Positions 56,043 through 64,000 of a DNA stretch of 64,000 nt are shown here, one piece after another. This stretch comes from an uncultured Mucispirillum sp. (GTDB lineage Bacteria > Chrysiogenota > Deferribacteres > Deferribacterales > Mucispirillaceae). Under the pieces are notes generated by a model that was not told the origin of the DNA, searched no databases, and saw only the letters and a list, made by a program, of their open reading frames with translations. The stretch covers positions 192,245 to 256,244 of the forward strand of contig CALUWI010000001.1 of assembly GCA_944324465.1 (NCBI GenBank), read 5' to 3'. The stretch's first letter is position 1. Each line of letters begins with the position of its first letter. The position numbers and the translations under genes were made by a program.

Positions 56043-56073
56043 TGTCATACTGAGCTGTAAAGCAAAGTATCTA
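56043..56073. repeat. Remnant of a TCATNCTGAGC-type dispersed repeat
   Basis: TGTCATACTGAGC is followed after nine bases by AAAGTATCT. It matches, with changes, the widespread palindromic repeat of the form GTCATTCTGAGCGAAGCGAAGAATCT known from many unrelated bacterial genomes. ATACT and AGTAT form the stem. Only one copy is in the window. Confidence 0.45.
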
Positions 56074-56102
56074 TAAATAAAAAATTATTCAAATAATTAA
56101 AA

Positions 56103-56134
56103 TAAAAAATCCCTTAACCTGTAAAAGTTAAGGG
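56103..56134 (-). terminator. Terminator after dnaJ
   Basis: On the minus strand CCCTTAAC and GTTAAGGG form the stem, followed by ATTTTTTATTTT. It ends the heat-shock operon. Confidence 0.88.
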
Positions 56135-56147
56135 GTATATTTAAAAT

Positions 56148-57266
56148 CTATTTTGTTCCTTTTATAAACTCTTTAAATCTTTCTAATATATTTTTCAGTT
56201 TAGAGCCAAACATATCATTTTCTTTTGATTCTTCTCTCATTTTTTCAAGAACTTCTTTCTGTTCTTTTGAGATATTAGTAGGTATAAGTATCTGCAAATC
56301 TACATACAGGTTACCCACATTATACCCTTTTACAGAAGGCACACCCTTTCCTTTTAATGTTATACGCTCACCAACTTGAGTGCCTGGCTTAACTTTTATT
56401 GTTTCTTTTGTACCGTCTATTAATTCTATTTCAAATTCGTTGCCTAAAATAGCATCAAACACAGTAATAGGTAGAACTAAATGTAAATCATTATCTACAC
56501 GCTTAAATATTTTATGTTCTTTTACTTTAATGTGTAAAAGTAAATCGCCGGCAGGACCACCATGGCTTCCTGCATTACCTTCACCGCTGACACGCATAAT
56601 CATGCCGTCATCAATACCAGCAGGAATTTTCACTTTTATCTGTTTTTCTATTGTATGGCTGCCTTTACCTTTACATTCAGTACATGTTTCTTTTATAACC
56701 TGACCAGTACCGTTACATGCAGGGCATGTTGTGCGGACAGCAAATATACCGTTTCTTTGAGTAAATACACCCTGACCGTTACATTTTTCACATGTTTTCA
56801 TGCCGCCAGGCTCTGCACCTGTGCCGTCACATCGTTTACAGTTTTCACTTTTTTTGATAGTTAATTCTTTTTCTACACCAAAAACTGATTCTTCAAATGT
56901 AAGCTCTTGATACATTTCTATAGACTGACCTTTAGTTGGTCTGTTCCTAGAGCGTCTTGAAGAAGATGTACCAAAAAATTCACCGAATACATCACCTAAC
57001 AAGTCATCAAATACACTGCCAGTAGAGCTGAAACCGCCCATGCTGTCATCCATTACTCTGCCGTAAGTGTCATACTGGTTTTTCTTATCCGGGTCTGATA
57101 ATACTTCATAGGCTTCTGCTGCTTCCCTGAATTTTTCTGCAGCTTCCTTATCATCAGGATTTTTATCCGGATGATATTTTAATGCTAATGTTCTGTATGC
57201 TCTCTTTATTTCTATTTCTGTTGCAGTGCGTTCCACACCTAGTATTTCATAATAATCTCTAGCCAA
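56148..57266 (-). CDS. dnaJ: Chaperone protein DnaJ
   Basis: DnaJ hands unfolded proteins to DnaK and stimulates its ATPase. The 372 residues have a J domain with the HPD motif ([10 protein letters not shown]) and a short Gly/Phe/Ser-rich linker. Four zinc repeats follow ([32 protein letters not shown]), then the substrate-binding C-terminal domain. The start is TTG, with AAGGA some eleven bases upstream; no ATG fits the conserved [10 protein letters not shown] opening. A terminator lies between dnaK and dnaJ, so dnaJ is partly insulated from dnaK. Confidence 0.96.
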   Translation of the reverse strand: MARDYYEILGVERTATEIEIKRAYRTLALKYHPDKNPDDKEAAEKFREAAEAYEVLSDPDKKNQYDTYGRVMDDSMGGFSSTGSVFDDLLGDVFGEFFGTSSSRRSRNRPTKGQSIEMYQELTFEESVFGVEKELTIKKSENCKRCDGTGAEPGGMKTCEKCNGQGVFTQRNGIFAVRTTCPACNGTGQVIKETCTECKGKGSHTIEKQIKVKIPAGIDDGMIMRVSGEGNAGSHGGPAGDLLLHIKVKEHKIFKRVDNDLHLVLPITVFDAILGNEFEIELIDGTKETIKVKPGTQVGERITLKGKGVPSVKGYNVGNLYVDLQILIPTNISKEQKEVLEKMREESKENDMFGSKLKNILERFKEFIKGTK

Positions 57267-57333
57267 GTTTTTATCCGTCCTTATTTATATATTTAGGATT
57301 GATACTTTAATATGATATGCTTGTTTTTGCAAG

Positions 57334-57370
57334 CAAAAAAGCGTTCTCAGGTGTTATTCCTTGAGAACGC
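57334..57370 (-). terminator. Terminator between dnaK and dnaJ
   Basis: On the minus strand GCGTTCTCA, a 12-base loop and TGAGAACGC are followed by six T. It likely sets a lower level of dnaJ than dnaK. Confidence 0.88.
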
Positions 57371-57396
57371 TTTAATATTAATTGATAAGTTTATGC

Positions 57397-59322
57397 TTAT
57401 TTTTTATCGTCTTTAACTTCTTCAAAATCAGCATCTACTACATTTTCATCTTTTTTAGATGGTTCTTCCTGAGCATAAGCACTGCCACCAGCTTGATTTG
57501 CATCGCCACTCTGATTATTTTGAGCATATAAAACTTCTGCTAATTTTTGTGCTGCAGCAGAAAGTTTATCAATACCTTCTTTAATTTCTGCAGCATTTTC
57601 GCTTGTTAATTTTTGTTTTAAGCTCTCCATTTCTTTTTCAATGTTTTCTTTTACTGCAGCATCAAGTTTATCGCCATGCTCTTTTAATGATTTTTCAGTA
57701 GTATATACTAATGTATCAGCCTGGTTTCTAACATCTGCTAATTCTTTTTTGCGTTTATCATCTTCTGCATGAGCTTCAGCATCGTGTACCATTCTATTAA
57801 TTTCATCTTCTGATAAACCTGAAGAATCTTTAATAACTATAGACTGTTCTTTACCAGTGCCTTTATCTTTTGCAGATACATGTAAAATACCGTTTGCATC
57901 TATATCAAAAGTTACTTCAATTTGTGGCACGCCTCTTGGAGCTGGAGCAATACCTGATAAGTCAAACTGACCTATAAGTTTATTATCGCTTGCCATTTCC
58001 CTTTCACCCTGCAGTACCTGAATAGTAACTGATGGCTGGTTATCAGCAGCAGTAGTATATATCTGGCTTTTTCTTGCTGGGATTGTAGTATTTCTCATAA
58101 TGATTTTATTCATTACGCCGCCCATTGTTTCAATACCTAATGAAAGCGGAGTTACATCAAGAAGAAGTACATCTTTAACATCTCCCATTAATACACCGCC
58201 CTGTACTGCTGCACCTATTGCAACAACTTCATCAGGGTTGATACCTTTGTGTGGCTCTTTGCCGAAAAATTCTTTTACTTTCTGCTGAACAAGCGGCATA
58301 CGAGTCATACCACCAACAAGTATAACTTCATTAATATCTGATGTAGTAAGACCTGCATCATTTAATGCTTTTTTGCATGGTTCTAATGTTTTTTCTACTA
58401 AATCAGAAACTAATGCTTCAAATTTTGCCCTGCTTAATTTTTTAACTAAGTGTTTAGGGCCTGTTTGGTCTGCTGTAATGTATGGCAGATTGATTTCAGT
58501 TTCAGTTGTGCCAGAAAGCTCATGTTTTGCTTTTTCTGCAGCTTCTTTTAATCTTTGTAAAGCCATTTTATCGTTAGCTAAGTCTATGCCGTTATCTTTC
58601 ATAAATTCTTCGCATAACCATTTAACGATTCTTTCATCAAAGTCATCACCACCTAAGAAAGTATCGCCGTTTGTAGCTTTAACTTCAAATACACCATCGC
58701 CAAGTTCAAGGATAGATACATCAAATGTACCACCACCTAAGTCATATACAACGATTTTTTCTTCGCCTTTTTTCTCTAAACCGTAAGCAAGTGCTGCAGC
58801 TGTTGGTTCGTTGATAATACGCTGTACATTTAAGCCTGCAATTTTACCAGCATCTTTTGTAGCCTGACGCTGTGCATCGTTAAAGTATGCAGGTACTGTA
58901 ATAACTGCATCTGTAACAGTTTCGCCAAGGTAATCTTCTGCAGTTTGTTTTAATTTTTGTAAAATCATTGCAGAAATTTCCTGTGGAGCATATTTTTTGC
59001 CTTTAATTTCTACCCATGCATCGCCGTTATCTGCTGGCACTATTTTATATGGCAGATGTTTTTTTGCATTTGCAGTTTCTGTTGAATCTGCTTTTCTGCC
59101 TATTAATCTTTTAATACTAAAAATTGTATTTTCAGGGTTAGTTACTGCCTGACGTTTTGCAAGGATACCAACAAGTCTGTCCCCATCTGTAAAACCAACG
59201 ATAGATGGTGTTGTTGTCATACCTTCTGCATTTACTATAACTTTAGGCTGACCATTTTCCATTACTGCTACAACTGAGTTAGTTGTACCTAAGTCAATAC
59301 CTATAACTTTTCCTTGAGCCAT
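57397..59322 (-). CDS. dnaK: Chaperone protein DnaK (Hsp70)
   Basis: The 641-residue ATP-driven chaperone. It has the phosphate loop [17 protein letters not shown], the segment [31 protein letters not shown], the linker region [14 protein letters not shown], a substrate domain and an acidic tail ending FEEVKDDKK. All standard features are intact. The ATG follows GGAGG. It lies third in the hrcA operon. Confidence 0.98.
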   Translation of the reverse strand: MAQGKVIGIDLGTTNSVVAVMENGQPKVIVNAEGMTTTPSIVGFTDGDRLVGILAKRQAVTNPENTIFSIKRLIGRKADSTETANAKKHLPYKIVPADNGDAWVEIKGKKYAPQEISAMILQKLKQTAEDYLGETVTDAVITVPAYFNDAQRQATKDAGKIAGLNVQRIINEPTAAALAYGLEKKGEEKIVVYDLGGGTFDVSILELGDGVFEVKATNGDTFLGGDDFDERIVKWLCEEFMKDNGIDLANDKMALQRLKEAAEKAKHELSGTTETEINLPYITADQTGPKHLVKKLSRAKFEALVSDLVEKTLEPCKKALNDAGLTTSDINEVILVGGMTRMPLVQQKVKEFFGKEPHKGINPDEVVAIGAAVQGGVLMGDVKDVLLLDVTPLSLGIETMGGVMNKIIMRNTTIPARKSQIYTTAADNQPSVTIQVLQGEREMASDNKLIGQFDLSGIAPAPRGVPQIEVTFDIDANGILHVSAKDKGTGKEQSIVIKDSSGLSEDEINRMVHDAEAHAEDDKRKKELADVRNQADTLVYTTEKSLKEHGDKLDAAVKENIEKEMESLKQKLTSENAAEIKEGIDKLSAAAQKLAEVLYAQNNQSGDANQAGGSAYAQEEPSKKDENVVDADFEEVKDDKK

Positions 59323-59371
59323 TGTTCCTCCAAAACAGTTTTAACTGTTATATATTATATTTTTTATTTTT

Positions 59372-59977
59372 TTATATTTTATTTACTTTCACTTTAGCTG
59401 GGCGAATTACTCTGTCATTTAGTATATAGCCTTTTTGAACACATAAAGTGATAGCATTATTTTCGTATTCCGCATTGTTATCCATCATTATTGCTTCATG
59501 GACTGCAGGGTCAAATATTGTGCCGATTTCTGAATTTATCTCAGTAACACCATGACGGCTAAGCACATCTTTAAATGATTTTATAGTAAGCTCAATACCT
59601 TCTCTTAAAGGCGAACCTTCTTCTGTATGCTGCAGAGCCATCTCTATGTTATCTATTACAGGCAGAAAATCTTTTACTAATGCCTGGTTAGCAAAACGGA
59701 CTTTATCTTCAGTTTCTTTTGCAAGCCTTTTTCTGTAATTATCTAAATCAGCAGCACGGCGGAGTATTTCTTCATTTTTTTCTTTTAATATATTTTCTAA
59801 ATTTTCCACCTGTTTTTTTAATATGCCGATTTCACCACCACCCATATCAGCTTCTTCTGCCTGATTTTCTGTATCCTGCATTTCTTCAGCATTTTCAATA
59901 ACTTCTGCTTCTGGTGATTCTATATCAATTTTTACTCCCTCGTCATGCTGCATATTTTCTTTGTTTTCTTCGCTCAT
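59372..59977 (-). CDS. grpE: Nucleotide exchange factor GrpE
   Basis: GrpE drives ADP release from DnaK. The 201-residue protein has an acidic disordered start, a long coiled coil (about residues 45-100, LKKQVENLENILKEKNEEILRR) and the C-terminal beta domain with GTIFDPAVHEAIM and the ending NDRVIRPAKVKVNK. Its ATG overlaps the hrcA stop by one base (TAATG), so the two are coupled. Confidence 0.95.
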   Translation of the reverse strand: MSEENKENMQHDEGVKIDIESPEAEVIENAEEMQDTENQAEEADMGGGEIGILKKQVENLENILKEKNEEILRRAADLDNYRKRLAKETEDKVRFANQALVKDFLPVIDNIEMALQHTEEGSPLREGIELTIKSFKDVLSRHGVTEINSEIGTIFDPAVHEAIMMDNNAEYENNAITLCVQKGYILNDRVIRPAKVKVNKI

Positions 59978-61032
59978 TACTTATCCCCCTCGTAGTAATC
60001 ATTAAGCATTTTTGATATTATTTTTGAGGAATAATCTACAATAGAAACCACTTGTGAATATTTCATTCTTTTAGGTCCTATAACACCCATTGTCCCTACT
60101 ATATTTCCGCCCCTGTGGTATGGCTTTATAACCATGCCCAGCTCATCTGTATTATCAAGCCCTATTTCTGAGCCTATAAATATCTGTACACTGTCTTCTT
60201 TCATACAGCTCTCAAGCAGAGAACATATATGGCTTTTTTCCTCAAATGCCTGCAGTACATCAGTTAATTTACCACTCTGCCTAAGCTCTGGTATATCTAT
60301 AATATTTTTTGTACCTTCAAAAATAAATTCTTCATCAAATACAGGGCTTTTAACTACTGCCTCGCTTAACTTAACAGCCTGTTCTGCAAGCCTTCTAATT
60401 TCGCCTTCTGCTGCCTGCAGCTCCTGTAAAAGCATACGCTGTACTTCGTAAAGATTAGCTCCTTCATAATTGCTGTTTATAAAGTTGCTCATTCTAACAA
60501 GGTCATTATCTGTAATACTGCTTTCCACCGGCAGAAGCACATTCTGCACCATACCAGTTTTGGCAACAATAACAGCAAGCACCGTTTCCCTGTTTATCCT
60601 AATAAACTCTATATGTTTTAAATTTATAGTGTTCATTTTAGGGGAAACCACAAACCCAACAGCATGTGTCATATCTCCCATTTTTTTAGAAAAATGACGG
60701 AAAAGATTCATCACATTCACTGGGTCGATACTCATTTCCCTGTGGATATTCTCTATAAAATCTTCTGAGATATTTTGTATTTTTACAAATTTCTCAATAT
60801 AATATCTATATCCGCTGTCAGTTGGCACTCTGCCTGCAGAGGTATGAGGCTGAGCAATAAATCCCTTTTCTACCAGGTCGCTCATAATATTTCGTATAGT
60901 AGCAGGGGACATTTTTAATGGCCCTACTTTTGAAACATTACGAGAACCAACCGGCTCACTGGTATCTATATATTCATCAATTATTGTCCTTAAAACAAGC
61001 TCCTCACGCTCATTTAAGAAACGCATATCCAT
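59977..61032 (-). CDS. hrcA: Heat-inducible transcription repressor HrcA
   Basis: HrcA binds CIRCE and represses the chaperone genes until heat releases it. The protein of about 351 residues has a winged-helix N-terminus (LRTIIDEYIDTSEPVGSRNVSK, LKMSPATIRNIMSDLVEKGFI). The GAF-like domain ends with GTMGVIGPKRMKYSQVVSIVDYSS. I start at the ATG nine bases after GAGG; the ATG five codons upstream abuts CIRCE and has no ribosome site. It is the first gene of the operon and regulates itself. Confidence 0.95.
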   Translation of the reverse strand: MDMRFLNEREELVLRTIIDEYIDTSEPVGSRNVSKVGPLKMSPATIRNIMSDLVEKGFIAQPHTSAGRVPTDSGYRYYIEKFVKIQNISEDFIENIHREMSIDPVNVMNLFRHFSKKMGDMTHAVGFVVSPKMNTINLKHIEFIRINRETVLAVIVAKTGMVQNVLLPVESSITDNDLVRMSNFINSNYEGANLYEVQRMLLQELQAAEGEIRRLAEQAVKLSEAVVKSPVFDEEFIFEGTKNIIDIPELRQSGKLTDVLQAFEEKSHICSLLESCMKEDSVQIFIGSEIGLDNTDELGMVIKPYHRGGNIVGTMGVIGPKRMKYSQVVSIVDYSSKIISKMLNDYYEGDK

Positions 61033-61050
61033 TTTCTTATACCTCATTTG

Positions 61051-61077
61051 TTAGCACTCACAATCTTTGAGTGCTAG
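61051..61077 (-). promoter_or_regulatory. CIRCE operator
   Basis: TTAGCACTC, nine bases, then GAGTGCTAG: one mismatch from the CIRCE consensus, whose right arm is GAGTGCTAA. It lies just before hrcA and covers the expected transcript start, as usual for HrcA control. Confidence 0.96.
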
Positions 61078-61081
61078 AACT

Positions 61082-61110
61082 AATTTAGTAACCACAGTGG
61101 AAAGTGTCAA
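61082..61110 (-). promoter_or_regulatory. Sigma-70-like promoter of the hrcA operon
   Basis: On the minus strand TTGACA (61110-61105), a 17-base spacer and TAAATT (61087-61082). The start point would fall inside CIRCE, which explains repression. Confidence 0.8.
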
Positions 61111-61240
61111 GAGTTTTTTTAAAAAAAATATATTTTATTCAATAAAATAAATAGATAATTAATATAAATGATTTATAAATAAATAGATTTATTATTAAAA
61201 GCAGCATCTTAAAATATGTACAGAAACTGCTTTTATTAAT

Positions 61241-61594
61241 CTATTTAAACATAAAATATACTGCACCTAAAAGACAGAGAGAAGCCCACAGGAAATTTAA
61301 ATTTAAAGGCTTACCCATATATAGTGTTACAAATGGAATAAATACACCTAAAGCTATAACTTCCTGCATTATTTTCAGCTGTGGCAGAGTAAAAACTGTA
61401 TATCCTATCCTGTTTGCAGGCACCTGTATCATATATTCAAAAAAAGCTATCCCCCAGCTTGCAAGTGCTGCTCCAAACCATGGCAAAGATGATAAATTCT
61501 TTAAATGAGCATACCATGCAAATGTCATAAATACATTTGATAAAATAAGCATACATACAGTAATTATTCCAGGATGAATATGTAAATAGTGCAT
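61241..61594 (-). CDS. DUF486 (DMT-type) membrane protein
   Basis: A 117-residue inner-membrane protein with about four spans. VCMLILSNVFMTFAWYAHLK and SWGIAFFEYMIQVPANRIGY are the marks of the DUF486 family, which is related to small drug/metabolite transporters. Its substrate is unknown. I start at the ATG after GGGGGTAATT; an upstream ATG would add 15 residues without a ribosome site. No neighbour on the same strand shares an obvious role. Confidence 0.85.
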   Translation of the reverse strand: MHYLHIHPGIITVCMLILSNVFMTFAWYAHLKNLSSLPWFGAALASWGIAFFEYMIQVPANRIGYTVFTLPQLKIMQEVIALGVFIPFVTLYMGKPLNLNFLWASLCLLGAVYFMFK

Positions 61595-61817
61595 AATTAC
61601 CCCCGATTTATATATAATACCATTACTCTTTACTCTCATCTTTTATAGCTGTCAAGTTTGATAATTACTAAAATTACTACATATAATATTTTAAGCTTTA
61701 TTTATGATTGTAATATTTATTATAATTTCTACAAATTTATTAAAATCTTTTCTTGCAAAAAACATAAAAATATATATTATTTGTGTTAGAATAACATATT
61801 ATGTTAAAGGTATATCT

Positions 61818-62012
61818 ATGGACATGGACAAATATTTTAAAGAGCTGGAAGAACAGCGTAAAAATGAAGAAAAATCAGATAACATATTAAGCAGTGCACC
61901 AACTCACTGTCCTATGTGCTCAAGAAGATGTGAGCTTTCTGCACCTATGTGCGGCAGAGGAGTAATGTTTGCACAGCAGAACGGTATAGAAACACAAATA
62001 AGGCATATTTAA
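61818..62012 (+). CDS. Small Cys-rich protein with CGRG ending motif
   Basis: A 64-residue protein with a charged helical start and the motif CPMCSRRCELSAPMCGRG. The four cysteines (spacing 2, 3, 6) could bind zinc or an iron-sulfur cluster. Similar CPxCxxxC...CGRG segments occur in short proteins and beside MarR-type regulators in other anaerobes, as far as I recall, but no function is known. I start at the ATG after AAAGG. It lies just before tRNA-Ser. Confidence 0.65.
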   Translation: MDMDKYFKELEEQRKNEEKSDNILSSAPTHCPMCSRRCELSAPMCGRGVMFAQQNGIETQIRHI

Positions 62013-62042
62013 CAGCTTTTTTTAAAAAAATGTATTTTTTAT

Positions 62043-62071
62043 TTGACATTATAAAATAATTCAAGTATATA
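62043..62071 (+). promoter_or_regulatory. Promoter of tRNA-Ser
   Basis: TTGACA at 62043-62048, a 17-base spacer and TATATA at 62066-62071. It would start a transcript about 15 bases before the tRNA. Confidence 0.75.
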
Positions 62072-62092
62072 ATTATCTCTAACAAATATAAT

Positions 62093-62183
62093 GGAGAGAT
62101 GGCCGAGTATGGTCGAAGGCGCTCGCCTGCTAAGCGAGTATACTGGGAAACCGGTATCGAGGGTTCGAATCCCTCTCTCTCCG
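62093..62183 (+). tRNA. tRNA-Ser, anticodon GCU
   Basis: A 91-base class II tRNA with a long variable arm. The acceptor strands GGAGAGA and TCTCTCC pair fully, with discriminator G. The anticodon loop reads CTGCTAA, giving anticodon GCU for AGC and AGU. The T arm is GAGGGTTCGAATCCCTC. CCA is not encoded. An integrase gene of a mobile element lies just downstream, so this tRNA is a likely attachment site. Confidence 0.96.
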
Positions 62184-62334
62184 TTCTTATTTCCCTTTAT
62201 TTATCAATATGTTACATATTTTATAATCACCTATTTTCCCACAATTTTCCCATAAACTCTAAAAAATATCGCTTATTTTATGGCTAATAAATACAGCACA
62301 TTCTTTAATTGGTAAGTGCTTATTTATCTTTTAC

Positions 62335-63630
62335 TCATTTTAAAAAATCCATATCAGCTATATCCTCCTGGTAATTCCCATACCTGCTTATAACCATAGC
62401 AGAAGTTGTATGACCCAACATGCGGGCAGCCTGGTTATGTGTTGCACCTGCTTTTAAAAAATTTATTGCAAAATTATGCCTATTTTGATAAAGCTGTCTG
62501 TGTTCTATATTACATGCTTTTAAGATAATACTCCATTTTTTAGCAGCTGAAGGATATCTTTTATAATACACTCATGACTTTGTGTAAAAAAGATAAGCTA
62601 TATCGTCATTATTATATTTATCAAAATGCTCCTTAATGTATGGCTTTAATACTGATTGAACAGATAATATCCTAGTTCTATTGGTTTTAGTACTGTATTT
62701 TAATGCACCAGATGTTACAGTTTTAGATATTTCAATACATAACTTACTATTCTCATCACTTAATGCACTTTCAAGAGCTTCTTTAGATTTTAATTGAATC
62801 AGATTATTATGCTCATCAAGCAGTTTAAAATCATTCCATGTAAGAGCAAATATTTCACCGGTTCGTAAACCTTCAAACAATCCAAAAGCAAAAAACAGAG
62901 TCCAGCTTGGATAATGCTCTTTTGAATATTCTAAAATTTTATCTATCTCTTCACTACTGTATGGTGTTACTGTAACTAATTTTACTCTCTGCTTTTTGAT
63001 CTGGAAACAAGGATTTTGACTAATTATATCATTTTGCACAGCATAAGTCATAATAGATGAAAGGCAACCCATAATGTTATTAATATACTTATTGCTGTAT
63101 TTATTAATAAGTTTATTTTGAAAACTTTGTATGTGGGAAAGCTTAATATCTTTTAATAACATGTTTCCAAATGCCGGTTTAAGATAATTTTTAATAATAT
63201 TCTTATATCCAAGTTTAGTGCTTTTCGTTAAATCAGCATTTTGAAACCAGATATCAGTAAAATTTGCAAAGTTATCATTAAGAATAGTTGTAATATCATC
63301 AGCAGTTATTGTATCAGCTACAAAGCCAAACACACTTTTATTCGCACTGCTTGTTGATGATTTTGAAGCAGATAAACCAGTAGAAGATTTTTTGCGTGCT
63401 CGTAGAGATTTTGGAAAAAATTTCTCAAAAACAAACGAACCTTCATTAATCGCTGTTGAAACAGCATTAGCTAAACCAATAGCATTTTTATGACCTTCAC
63501 AACGACATGCACTACTGCCCTTGCCGGTGCATTTAAATTCTGAAGACACTTCCACTTTCTTAGCTATGCCTTCTATATAGTAGCTAAATCTTAAAAAAAT
63601 AGTGGAACCTTTGACACGTGTGGTGACCAT
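62335..63630 (-). pseudogene. Tyrosine integrase broken by an in-frame TGA
   Basis: A phage-type tyrosine recombinase of about 430 codons. The N-terminal arm domain has the pattern GSFVFEKFFPKS, which resembles the DUF3596-type arm (often GTFDYAAYFPNS). A core-binding SAM-like domain and a catalytic domain with EGLRTGEIFAL follow. A TGA at 62572-62574 interrupts the frame between the catalytic Arg and the later RHNFA, LGHTT and Tyr (SRYGNY); the rest continues in the same frame to 62335. As read, the product lacks half the active site. I start at the ATG five bases after GGAGG. A sequencing error at the TGA would make it intact. Confidence 0.82.
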
Positions 63631-63886
63631 CACTTCCTCCATAAATATATTTAGGTCACCGTCCATTTATGGAGTTTACTTAAAAACTAGATAAGCAGTC
63701 ATCTAAAAATTAAGTATTGCAGTTTTTGTTCCTTCCTTAAAATTTTTAATATATTATGTTTTGCAATACATGATATAATATACAATATATTAAGTTACTT
63801 TTCAAGTATGTTTATGAATATACTTTAAAATCATTTCTTAACTAACAACACATATGTTACATTTTAAAAAAATAAATCTTATTATA

Positions 63887-64000
63887 TTATAAATCAAGCA
63901 ATAATTTATTTTCCTCAGCAACCTCACAAGGAGATTTAAAGTTTAAGCATATTTTAGCTGTATTATTATATCTATCCTGATGTATTTTAACAGCATTAAT
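63887..64000 (-). CDS. C-terminal end of an IS30-like transposase, cut by window
   Basis: The last 37 codons of a gene entering from the right edge. The translation contains HQDRYNNTAKICLNFKSPCE, matching the tail of IS30-family DDE transposases (typically RYNNTPRKRLNYKTP..E). It ends with TAA. The rest and the inverted repeat on the far side lie outside the window. The spacer between it and the integrase start (63631-63886) is AT-rich and shows no gene. Confidence 0.65.
   Translation of the reverse strand: MNAVKIHQDRYNNTAKICLNFKSPCEVAEENKLLLDL

Larger units (their letters stand above)
55806..56147. other. Spacer with hairpins and a dispersed-repeat remnant
   Basis: No gene is seen. It holds a hairpin AAGGCT/AGCCTT (55902-55921) and AAATACA/TGTATTT (55971-55988), which resembles the hairpin of the argC-argJ repeat. 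It also holds the repeat remnant at 56043 and the dnaJ terminator at 56103. Confidence 0.5.

Noticed and set aside
62572..62574. TGA in the integrase as a selenocysteine codon
   Set aside because: The site is not at a catalytic Cys position in integrases and no selenocysteine insertion hairpin is apparent; a nonsense change is simpler.
1..64000. CRISPR array
   Set aside because: No series of short direct repeats with unique spacers is seen; the only tandem repeat is the 109-bp unit at 2771, with two full copies and no spacers.

Overview
This is a low-GC (AT-rich) stretch of a Gram-negative bacterial chromosome. It encodes LpxI and an LpxR-like lipid A enzyme, outer-membrane barrels with C-terminal Phe, lipoproteins, many multiheme c-type cytochromes and a respiratory formate dehydrogenase. 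Together with the gene content this suggests an anaerobic, flagellated member of the Deferribacterota, close to the gut mucus genus Mucispirillum. That placement is an inference from gene content, since no rRNA gene is present.

Layout. 1-4.8 kb: uvrC (truncated by the window edge), argJ and argC on the minus strand, with a 109-bp tandem duplication in the argC-argJ gap, then two small genes. 4.8-5.8 kb: a promoter and terminator, about 360 bp of unexplained sequence and a FlaG-like gene. 5.8-12.1 kb: a minus-strand cluster of rhodanese lipoprotein, porin, small periplasmic protein and two multiheme cytochromes, in the order I recall for the extHIJKL electron-conduit locus of Geobacter. 12.5-21.6 kb: an LpxR-like gene, a five-gene formate dehydrogenase operon (fdhA, fdhE, a cysteine desulfurase, fdhB, fdhI), and two related MITE-like elements of about 430 bp, each with a 9-10 bp target duplication. 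21.8-29.8 kb: a housekeeping block read as yceD, rpmF, plsX, fabD, fabG, acpP, fabF, rnc, a radical SAM gene, rsmD and coaD. The fabH gene often found between plsX and fabD is missing.

29.9-33.7 kb is an accessory island: a C-protein-controlled restriction-modification system with a recognisable C-box, an HNH nuclease, a second nuclease joining an EVE-like domain to a PD-(D/E)XK domain, and two convergent DNA methyltransferases. 33.8-47.2 kb holds trmN6, a lytic transglycosylase, a hydrogenase maturation protease, Sel1-repeat lipoproteins, a BaxI-like membrane protein, a RACo-like ferredoxin protein, glmS, pyrG and guaA. 47.4-55.8 kb has two closely related hybrid histidine kinases around lpxI, then tmk and an orphan antitoxin-like gene. 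56.1-61.1 kb is the hrcA-grpE-dnaK-dnaJ heat-shock operon with a CIRCE operator and a clear promoter.

The right end, from a tRNA-Ser(GCU) gene at 62.1 kb, looks like the edge of an integrated element: a tyrosine integrase broken by an in-frame TGA, then the tail of a transposase running off the window.

Formate oxidation in the periplasm (FdhABI) would feed the quinone pool, and the ext-like cytochrome and porin cluster could pass electrons to or across the outer membrane. Non-ATG starts are common here (TTG for uvrC, fdhA and dnaJ; GTG for argJ, trmN6 and one methyltransferase). In several genes I moved the start to the codon that follows a good ribosome binding site.
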